Part shown: one piece after another, positions 58,570-64,000 of the stretch
Position numbering within the stretch: the first letter of the stretch is position 1
Layout: each line of letters begins with the position of its first letter
Assembly (NCBI GenBank): GCA_040719455.1
Contig: JBFDTN010000001.1
Span: 124,001-188,000 of the forward strand
DNA from: Streptococcus pneumoniae
Lineage (GTDB): Bacteria; Bacillota; Bacilli; Lactobacillales; Streptococcaceae
Direction: 5' to 3'
DNA: 64,000 bases
The notes under the pieces: model-generated
What the model was told of the DNA's origin: nothing
Databases searched by the model: none
Seen by the model: only the letters and a program-made list of their open reading frames with translations
Translations under genes and position numbers: made by a program

Positions 58570-59529
58570 TTGCAAGAACATTCAGTAGACATTCACTTAC
58601 ATCATCCAGATGATGCATTTCATCTTTTTGGGTCCAATGAACGCCATCTGCGCTTGATGGAGCAGGAATTGGATGTGGTCATTCACGCGCGAACAGAAGT
58701 CGTTCAAATCATTGGAGAAGAGGCGGCTAGGGAGTGTGCTCGTCAGGTCATCGAGGCACTACTTGTCTTGGTCAATCGTGGTATGGTGGTCAATACGCCT
58801 GACGTGGTGACAGCTATTTCCATGGGGAAAAATGGAGACATTGACAAATTTGTAGCACTCTATGAAGAAGAGATTATCAAGGACCATTACGGCAAGCCTA
58901 TCCGTGTCAAGACCTTGGGGCAAAAGCTCTATGTAGATAGTATTAAACGCCATGATATTGTGTTTGGCGTAGGACCAGCTGGGACAGGGAAAACTTTTCT
59001 TGCGGTGACTTTAGCGGTCACAGCTTTGAAACGTGGAGAAGTTAAGCGCATTATCTTGACCCGTCCTGCGGTGGAGGCAGGAGAAAGTCTCGGATTTTTG
59101 CCAGGAGATTTAAAGGAAAAGGTCGATCCTTATCTTCGTCCAGTGTATGATGCTCTGTATCAGATCTTGGGCAAGGATCAGACGACACGGCTCATGGAGC
59201 GGGAGATTATCGAGATTGCGCCTTTAGCCTATATGCGTGGACGGACCTTGGATGATGCCTTTGTCATTTTAGATGAGGCGCAAAATACGACTATCATGCA
59301 GATGAAGATGTTTTTGACCCGCCTTGGTTTTCATTCAAAAATGATTGTCAATGGAGATAGTAGTCAGATTGACTTACCACGCAATGTCAAATCAGGCTTG
59401 ATTGACGCTATGGAGAAATTAAAGACCATCTCACAGATTGATTTTGTCCATTTTTCAGCCAAGGACGTTGTCCGCCACCCTGTTGTCGCTGAGATTATCA
59501 GAGCGTATGAGGTCGAAGAAGGTAGCTGA
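58570..59529 (+). CDS. phoH: PhoH-like ATPase
   Basis: 319 residues from TTG at 58570, preferred because AAAGGAG lies 8 bp upstream; a GTG at 58561 overlaps that site. Walker A GPAGTGKTFLAV near residue 137, RPAVEAGESLGFLPGD, Walker B DDAFVILDEAQNTT and the sensor VNGDSSQIDLP. A cytoplasmic P-loop NTPase of the PhoH family, linked to RNA metabolism and often near ybeY, as here. Confidence 0.93.
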   Translation: MQEHSVDIHLHHPDDAFHLFGSNERHLRLMEQELDVVIHARTEVVQIIGEEAARECARQVIEALLVLVNRGMVVNTPDVVTAISMGKNGDIDKFVALYEEEIIKDHYGKPIRVKTLGQKLYVDSIKRHDIVFGVGPAGTGKTFLAVTLAVTALKRGEVKRIILTRPAVEAGESLGFLPGDLKEKVDPYLRPVYDALYQILGKDQTTRLMEREIIEIAPLAYMRGRTLDDAFVILDEAQNTTIMQMKMFLTRLGFHSKMIVNGDSSQIDLPRNVKSGLIDAMEKLKTISQIDFVHFSAKDVVRHPVVAEIIRAYEVEEGS

Positions 59530-59562
59530 GAGAACTTTTGTATTTACGAAAAGGGTCGTTAT

Positions 59563-60135
59563 ATGGAAAATATCTATGTGTTATTAGCTGAAAATAGAAA
59601 CCTTGAAACAGAACGCTTGCTCTTGCGTCCTGTAACCTTGGACGATGCTGAGGTGATGTATGCCTATGCCTCAGATGAAGAGACAACGCGTTATGTATTT
59701 CCGACACATACAAGTCTTGAAGGTACAAAATCTACGATTGCTCAATATTTTTTACAGTATCCTTTGGGGTGTTTTGGGATTGAACTCAAGTCTGAGAAGA
59801 AATTGATTGGTACCATTAGCTTGATGGAGATTAAACAGGACATTCGCAAAGCTGAGCTGGGATATTGCTTGTCAAAAGAGTATTGGAATAAAGGGTATGC
59901 AACGGAGACTCTATCAGCTCTTTTGAAGCTTGCCTTTGAAGTGTTATCTTTAAATGCGGTGACAGCACGTTTTGATAGAGACAATTTAGCCTCTGGTCGG
60001 GTCATGGAGAAAGCAGGAATGAGATTTTCTCATGAAGAGCCTTATGCAATGATGGACCGCAAGGTAGAAGGGCGTATTGTTACCTTGGTACACTATCTGC
60101 TTACAAAAGAAAATTATAAAAGGAACAACAGATGA
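59563..60135 (+). CDS. GNAT acetyltransferase (RimJ/RimL type), tandem copy 1
   Basis: 190 residues. ETERLLLRPVTLDDAEVMYA at the N-terminus, FGIELKSEKKLIGTISLME, then AELGYCLSKEYWNKGYATE (acetyl-CoA pocket) and NLASGRVMEKAGMRF. Acetylates a protein N-terminus or small amine; target unknown. Its stop overlaps the start of copy 2 (ATGA), and the two share long identical stretches at the 5' end, so they are a recent tandem duplication that has diverged in the substrate half. Confidence 0.88.
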   Translation: MENIYVLLAENRNLETERLLLRPVTLDDAEVMYAYASDEETTRYVFPTHTSLEGTKSTIAQYFLQYPLGCFGIELKSEKKLIGTISLMEIKQDIRKAELGYCLSKEYWNKGYATETLSALLKLAFEVLSLNAVTARFDRDNLASGRVMEKAGMRFSHEEPYAMMDRKVEGRIVTLVHYLLTKENYKRNNR

Positions 60136-60698
60136 AAAACATCTTTATTGGTCTTGCTGAAAATAAAATCCTTGAAACAGAACGCTTGCTCTTGCGTCCT
60201 GTGACCTTGGATGATGCGGAGGCGATGTATGCCTATGCATCAGATGAAGAGACCACGCGTTATGTGTTTCCACAAAATCATAGCCTAGAGGAGACAAGAG
60301 AGAATATCGCGAGCATCTATTTGGCAAGCCCTCTGGGGCGTTGGGGGATTGTGCTTAAGGAAACAGGGGAGTTTATCGGTAGTATTGACATGCATAAGCT
60401 AGATACGACCATGAGAAAAGCTGCTTTAGGTTACTGTTTGCATAAGGATTATTGGAACAAAGGCTATATGACGGAGGCAGTAAAAGCAGTGATTCAGCTC
60501 GCTTTTGAGACCTTGGAGATGAATAAATTAGTCGCTGTGCATGATAAGGAAAATCCAGCCTCAGGAAGAGTCATGGCAAAATCTGGCATGCACTTTTCTC
60601 ACGAGGAGCCTTATGCCTGTTTGGATGGAAGGCGCATGGTGACGAGGATTCATTATCATGTGACAAAAGAGATGTATAGAGAGGCTAGAAAAAGCTGA
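60132..60698 (+). CDS. GNAT acetyltransferase (RimJ/RimL type), tandem copy 2
   Basis: 188 residues. ETERLLLRPVTLDDAEAMYA, ASDEETTRYVFPQNHSLEE, GIVLKETGEFIGSIDMHKLD, AALGYCLHKDYWNKGYMTEA and NPASGRVMAKSGMHFSHEEP. Same family and frame arrangement as copy 1. The stop codon lies within the following terminator stem. Target unknown. Confidence 0.88.
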   Translation: MKNIFIGLAENKILETERLLLRPVTLDDAEAMYAYASDEETTRYVFPQNHSLEETRENIASIYLASPLGRWGIVLKETGEFIGSIDMHKLDTTMRKAALGYCLHKDYWNKGYMTEAVKAVIQLAFETLEMNKLVAVHDKENPASGRVMAKSGMHFSHEEPYACLDGRRMVTRIHYHVTKEMYREARKS

Positions 60699-60716
60699 GT
60701 GGATGCTCGGCTTTTT
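60689..60716 (+). terminator. Terminator of the acetyltransferase pair
   Basis: Stem AAAAAGCTGAG / CTCGGCTTTTT with a 6-nt loop; it overlaps the last codons of copy 2. Confidence 0.85.
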
Positions 60717-60742
60717 GTATGTGAACAATTTTATTTAGGTTA

Positions 60743-60771
60743 TTGACAAGAAAGTGTCTTTATGGTATAGT
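60743..60771 (+). promoter_or_regulatory. Promoter of tRNA-Thr
   Basis: TTGACA (60743-60748), 17-bp spacer, TATAGT (60766-60771), ending 10 bp before the tRNA. Confidence 0.85.
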
Positions 60772-60781
60772 AGATAGGTAA

Positions 60782-60854
60782 GCTGATTTAGCTCAGTAGG
60801 CAGAGCGCATCCATGGTAAGGATGAGGTCGCCGGTTCGATCCCGGCAATTAGCA
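60782..60854 (+). tRNA. tRNA-Thr (anticodon GGT)
   Basis: 73 nt fold as a cloverleaf: acceptor GCTGATT / AATTAGC with one G-U pair, anticodon stem CATCC / GGATG with loop ATGGTAA (anticodon GGT, reading ACC and ACU), and T-arm GCCGG-TTCGATC-CCGGC. Discriminator A; CCA is not encoded. Stand-alone gene with its own promoter and terminator. Confidence 0.95.
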
Positions 60855-60866
60855 TGAAGAGAAGAG

Positions 60867-60893
60867 GAAAGTCTGTTTGACAGGCTTTTTTTG
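60867..60893 (+). terminator. Terminator of tRNA-Thr
   Basis: Stem AAGTCTG / CAGGCTT (one T-G pair) with a short loop and T-run, 13 bp after the tRNA. Confidence 0.75.
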
Positions 60894-60940
60894 TTGCACA
60901 TAGCGAAAAACAGCTCTGAACAGTCAAACAAGGGGAAATG

Positions 60941-60949
60941 TGATATAAT
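60941..60949 (+). promoter_or_regulatory. Extended -10 promoter of ybeY-dgkA-era
   Basis: TG-A-TATAAT at 60941-60949, 27 bp before the ybeY start. Confidence 0.6.
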
Positions 60950-60976
60950 AAAAGAAATAGATGAAGCAGGTGTGAT

Positions 60977-61474
60977 ATGTATATTGAGATGGTAGATGAG
61001 ACAAATCAAGTATCGGAAGAGATTTTGCGTCAAACAGAGGATATTTTAAACTTTGCAGCCAAAAAGATTGGTAAAGAAGACAAGGAGATGGCCGTTACTT
61101 TTGTGACCAATGAGCGCAGTCATGTTCTAAATTTAGAATACCGTGACACGGATCGTCCGACAGATGTGATTAGCTTAGAGTACAAGCCTGAGATGGACAT
61201 TGCTTTTGACGAGGAGGATTTGCTGGACAATCCAGAGCTTGCTGAGATGATGGCGGAATTTGACTCTTATATCGGCGAGCTCTTTATCTCGATTGACAAG
61301 GCGCGTGAGCAGGCAGAGGAATATGGTCATAGCTTTGAGCGAGAAATGGGCTTTTTAGCAGTCCATGGATTTTTGCATATCAATGGCTACGACCATTATA
61401 CGCCTGAGGAAGAAGCAGAAATGTTTGGTTTACAGGAAGAGATTTTGACAGCTTATGGACTTACAAGACAATAA
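60977..61474 (+). CDS. ybeY: Endoribonuclease YbeY (rRNA maturation factor)
   Basis: 165 residues. The zinc motif is [11 protein letters not shown] (H-x3-H-x5-H) in [18 protein letters not shown] near residue 135; TDVISLEY is the substrate-side motif. Single-strand endoribonuclease for 16S rRNA 3' processing and ribosome quality control. Overlaps dgkA by 20 bp; the order ybeY-dgkA-era is conserved in streptococci. Confidence 0.96.
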   Translation: MYIEMVDETNQVSEEILRQTEDILNFAAKKIGKEDKEMAVTFVTNERSHVLNLEYRDTDRPTDVISLEYKPEMDIAFDEEDLLDNPELAEMMAEFDSYIGELFISIDKAREQAEEYGHSFEREMGFLAVHGFLHINGYDHYTPEEEAEMFGLQEEILTAYGLTRQ

Positions 61475-61850
61475 ACGCAAATGGAAAAATCGGACCCTAA
61501 CAGCCAGCCTTGAATTTGCGCTGACAGGGATTTTCACTGCCATTAAAGAAGAGCGAAATATGCATAAGCATGCACTGACAGCTATCTTAGTGGTCATTGC
61601 TGGCTTGGTTTTTCGTGTTTCTGCAGTCGAGTGGCTCTTTTTACTCCTTAGTATTTTTTTAGTCGTAGCGTTTGAAATTATGAATTCTGCCATTGAAAAT
61701 GTGGTCGATTTGGCGAGTGACTATCACTTTTCCATGCTGGCTAAAAATGCCAAGGATATGGCAGCCGGTGCTGTCTTGGTCATCTCTGTTTTTGCCTTGC
61801 TCACAGGGATGATTATTTTTCTGCCGAAGATTTGGCAGTTGATTTTTTAA
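61455..61850 (+). CDS. dgkA: Undecaprenol/diacylglycerol kinase DgkA
   Basis: 131 residues with three membrane helices. Family motifs [18 protein letters not shown] and [14 protein letters not shown] (Glu and Asn catalytic residues) are both present. In Gram-positives it phosphorylates undecaprenol, recycling the cell-wall lipid carrier. Overlaps ybeY by 20 bp. Confidence 0.94.
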   Translation: MDLQDNKRKWKNRTLTASLEFALTGIFTAIKEERNMHKHALTAILVVIAGLVFRVSAVEWLFLLLSIFLVVAFEIMNSAIENVVDLASDYHFSMLAKNAKDMAAGAVLVISVFALLTGMIIFLPKIWQLIF

Positions 61851-61896
61851 TTAAAGAAAGGAATGGACAGGAAGTGTTTTCTGTCCTTGAAAAGAA

Positions 61897-62793
61897 ATGT
61901 TTAAATCAGGATTTGTAGCCATTTTAGGTCGTCCAAATGTTGGAAAATCGACCTTTTTAAATCATGTCATGGGGCAGAAAATTGCCATCATGAGCGATAA
62001 GGCGCAGACAACGCGCAATAAGATTATGGGGATTTATACCACAGAGAAAGAGCAGATTGTCTTTATTGATACCCCAGGAATCCATAAGCCCAAAACAGCC
62101 TTGGGAGATTTTATGGTGGAGTCTGCTTATAGTACGCTTCGTGAGGTCGATACCGTCCTTTTCATGGTGCCAGCAGATGAACCTCGTGGCAAAGGTGATG
62201 ACATGATTATCGAGCGCTTAAAGGCAGCTAAAGTTCCTGTGATCTTGGTGGTCAATAAGATTGATAAAGTCCATCCTGACCAGCTCTTGAGTCAGATTGA
62301 CGACTTTAGAAATCAGATGGATTTTAAAGAAATCGTGCCAATCTCAGCTCTTCAAGGCAATAACGTTTCGCGTTTGATTGATATTTTGAGTGAGAATTTG
62401 GAAGAAGGCTTCCAATATTTCCCAGCAGACCAGATTACCGACCACCCAGAGCGTTTCTTGGTGTCTGAGATGATTCGGGAGAAGGTTCTTCATTTGACGC
62501 GCGAAGAGATTCCACACTCCGTAGCGGTCGTGATTGATAGCATGAAGCGTGAAGAAGAGTCGGACAAAGTCCACATCAGGGCGACTATTATGGTCGAGCG
62601 AGATAGTCAAAAAGGGATTATCATTGGAAAAGGCGGTGCTATGCTCAAGAAGATTGGCTCAATGGCTCGTCGTGACATCGAGCTCATGCTAGGCGACAAG
62701 GTCTTCTTAGAAACTTGGGTCAAGGTCAAGAAAAATTGGCGAGATAAAAAGCTAGATCTAGCGGACTTTGGCTATAATCAGAAGGAATATTGA
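61897..62793 (+). CDS. era: GTPase Era
   Basis: 298 residues. G domain with [12 protein letters not shown] (G1), KAQTTRNKI (G2), DTPGIHKP (G3), VNKIDK (G4); C-terminal KH domain with [14 protein letters not shown]. It binds the 3' end of 16S rRNA and aids 30S assembly, working alongside YbeY encoded two genes upstream. A short hairpin (GGACAG / CTGTCC) precedes its start. Confidence 0.97.
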   Translation: MFKSGFVAILGRPNVGKSTFLNHVMGQKIAIMSDKAQTTRNKIMGIYTTEKEQIVFIDTPGIHKPKTALGDFMVESAYSTLREVDTVLFMVPADEPRGKGDDMIIERLKAAKVPVILVVNKIDKVHPDQLLSQIDDFRNQMDFKEIVPISALQGNNVSRLIDILSENLEEGFQYFPADQITDHPERFLVSEMIREKVLHLTREEIPHSVAVVIDSMKREEESDKVHIRATIMVERDSQKGIIIGKGGAMLKKIGSMARRDIELMLGDKVFLETWVKVKKNWRDKKLDLADFGYNQKEY

Positions 62794-62840
62794 TAGTCGT
62801 GAATCTTGCTAGTTGCAAAAAGGATGGAGGAGCACAGTTG

Positions 62841-63311
62841 ATGGACTATATTTCCTATATCCGTTCAAAAGTCGGGCATGACAAGATTATCTTGACTTTT
62901 GCAGGTGGTATTTTGACAAATAGAGATGGAGAGATTCTCCTGCAGTTGCGTGGAGATAAGAAAAACTGGGCCATTCCAGGTGGTGCTATGGAATTAGGGG
63001 AATCCTCTGTCGATACCCTTAAACGTGAATTTTTAGAAGAAACGGGCATCGAAGTGGAGCCCGTTCGCTTTTTGAATGCTTATACCAACTTTGAAGAAGT
63101 CTATCCCAATGGTGACAGAGTACAGACGGTGGTCTTTCTCTATGAAGTTGCTGCTCAGAAAACGGTTGAGATTGGGGATTTTCACAATGAAGAGACCTTG
63201 CAACTTCGTTTCTTTACGCCAGCAGAAATCGCCACTTTAGACACAGTTTCAGCAAAACACCGTTTGATGTTGGATGAATTTCTCAAGGATTCCTTTGCCA
63301 TGGGGCATTGA
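62841..63311 (+). CDS. NUDIX hydrolase
   Basis: 156 residues from the ATG at 62841, placed by GGAGG at 62826-62830 (a TTG 51 bp upstream is less likely). The NUDIX box G-x5-E-x7-REUxEExGU appears as GAMELGESSVDTLKREFLEE plus TGIEVEP. It hydrolyses a nucleoside diphosphate linked to another group; substrate unknown. Starts 47 bp after era. Confidence 0.9.
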   Translation: MDYISYIRSKVGHDKIILTFAGGILTNRDGEILLQLRGDKKNWAIPGGAMELGESSVDTLKREFLEETGIEVEPVRFLNAYTNFEEVYPNGDRVQTVVFLYEVAAQKTVEIGDFHNEETLQLRFFTPAEIATLDTVSAKHRLMLDEFLKDSFAMGH

Positions 63312-63333
63312 GTCTGAAGACGAGGAAGTTGGA

Positions 63334-63871
63334 ATGAGAAATGCGATTCGATTAGCTAGGCTAGACGAGGTAGATATCTGGCCCCGCTTTGCCAGTCAGG
63401 TCTATACGAGTGATTAGTCGGACTTGCGTAGCCGTTTTCTATACTCATTTCGTTTTAATCTATTACGTCGTTAACTCGTCTTGCCTAACCCCAGTTATGC
63501 CTGCGACTCGTTGCCTAGTACTAAATCAACACTAAAAGATTATAAATAGTGAGTTTCCACATGAATGTTTGTATTGGAAGGCAGGAGAAGCCTTGGCTTG
63601 GCTGAGTCTGTCTATCCGAACCGAATATGTAGAGGGGTGTTCTAGTCTTCCGATTGTTTACTTGGAAGGCATTGCAGTTGCACCAGAAGCTAGGCAGCAA
63701 GGGATTGCTCGGGAGTTGCTTATATTTGCCAAATCTTGGACAAAAGAGCAAGGTTGCTCACAGCTTGCTTCAAGTTGTTCGTTGGAAAATGTCGTTAGTC
63801 AAGCATTTCACAACAACATAGGTTTTCATGAAGTCGGTCGAAGTGTTCATTATCTGTTGAACGTAGACTAA
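63334..63871 (+). pseudogene. Aminoglycoside 6'-acetyltransferase-like GNAT, broken by a dispersed repeat
   Basis: The 5' piece (63334-63417) reads MRNAIRLARLDEVDIWPRF and ASQVYTSD then stops. After the repeat (copy E) another frame carries the core of the same kind of protein: CLYWKAGEALAWLSLSIRT, YLEGIAVAPEARQQGIAREL (acetyl-CoA pocket) and VVSQAFHNNIGFHEVGR to stop 63871. The middle third of a normal 145-150-residue AAC(6')-type GNAT is missing, so the gene is non-functional unless the distal piece is expressed from an internal start. Confidence 0.75.
63441..63550 (+). repeat. Dispersed intergenic repeat, copy E (inside a gene)
   Basis: Begins ATACTCATTTCGTTTTAATC, then TATTACGTCGTTAACTCGTC, CCAGTTATGCCTGCGACTCG and TTGCCTAGTACTAAATC. 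It is the best-matching full copy to B, C and D and lies within a decayed acetyltransferase gene, which shows that the element can insert into coding DNA. Confidence 0.75.
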
Positions 63872-63901
63872 AAGAAAAAATAATGAGGAAAGGATAGGGT
63901 G

Positions 63902-63981
63902 AGTCCGTGTTCGGTGTTGGACACGGACTGCGGACGGTATCAAACAGATACAGCTTGTTCCGCTTACGCCCTTTGTATCTG
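63902..63981. repeat. Two inverted repeats at the right edge
   Basis: AGTCCGTGT / ACACGGACT (63902-63929) and CAGATACA / TGTATCTG (63945-63981). Neither is followed by a clear T-run. The last 129 bp of the window hold no supported gene. Confidence 0.6.
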
Positions 63982-64000
63982 AATCATGCCAGAATTACCA

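Noticed and set aside
61864..61885. GGACAG...CTGTCC hairpin before era as a terminator
   Set aside because: Not followed by a T-run and only about 10 nt from the era start; era is expected to be co-transcribed with dgkA.

Overview
The window is chromosomal DNA of a Streptococcus. The evidence is streptococcus-specific gene neighbourhoods (mnmE, then rnc-smc-two Cof hydrolases-ftsY; a free methionine sulfoxide reductase-dnaX-DUF3272; ybeY-dgkA-era), YSIRK/LPxTG surface proteins, TGn-extended -10 promoters, a T-box upstream of valS and PyrR attenuators. The gene set suits an oral or mitis/sanguinis/parasanguinis-like species, but the species cannot be fixed from the sequence alone.

Layout. 1-7.2 kb: a partial MetE-like methionine synthase with a candidate MET-box, nth, a YghU-type glutathione transferase, an XRE regulator, a VOC protein, exoA and a lipoprotein-type pepO. 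7.3-17.1 kb: DUF3290/YetF membrane pair, metG, small genes, then a T-box leader that opens a transcription unit holding a frameshifted acetyltransferase, a lipoprotein, a VOC protein, an AT-rich HEPN-like gene and finally valS. 17.8-27.8 kb: a 3266-residue MucBP adhesin with four 597-bp tandem repeats, followed after exactly 21 bp by a 61-residue FCS-type zinc-finger gene. 27.9-29.3 kb: a complete ISL3-family insertion sequence with 8-bp target duplication. 29.4-40.9 kb: housekeeping genes mnmE, rnc, smc, two HAD phosphatases, ftsY, a GAF methionine sulfoxide reductase, dnaX and a DUF3272 gene. 41.7-51.1 kb: a second giant MucBP adhesin, again followed after 21 bp by a paralogous 61-residue zinc-finger gene. 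51.2-55.7 kb: a CpsY/MtaR LysR regulator, divergent from pyrK-pyrDb and pyrF-pyrE, each pair behind its own PyrR attenuator. 55.7-64 kb: an ASCH gene broken by a 160-bp MITE, DUF4298, a GT-C-like membrane protein, yozE, phoH, two tandem acetyltransferases, tRNA-Thr, ybeY-dgkA-era, a NUDIX hydrolase and an acetyltransferase broken by a dispersed repeat.

How it fits together. Housekeeping operons (translation, SRP targeting, chromosome condensation, pyrimidine synthesis) are interrupted by two surface-adhesin modules and by several classes of small mobile or repetitive DNA: one full IS, one 160-bp MITE, at least five copies of a dispersed intergenic element, and two copies of a hairpin-rich element carrying CCAGTGG palindromes. 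The methionine-related gene at the left edge and the CpsY/MtaR regulator 50 kb away probably belong to one regulon.

The strongest candidate for something undescribed is the duplicated cassette [giant YSIRK-MucBP adhesin]-21 bp-[61-residue zinc finger]-terminator. Next is a set of four genes whose start codon lies exactly 6 nt after a TGn-extended -10 box, with no Shine-Dalgarno sequence, which implies leaderless mRNAs.
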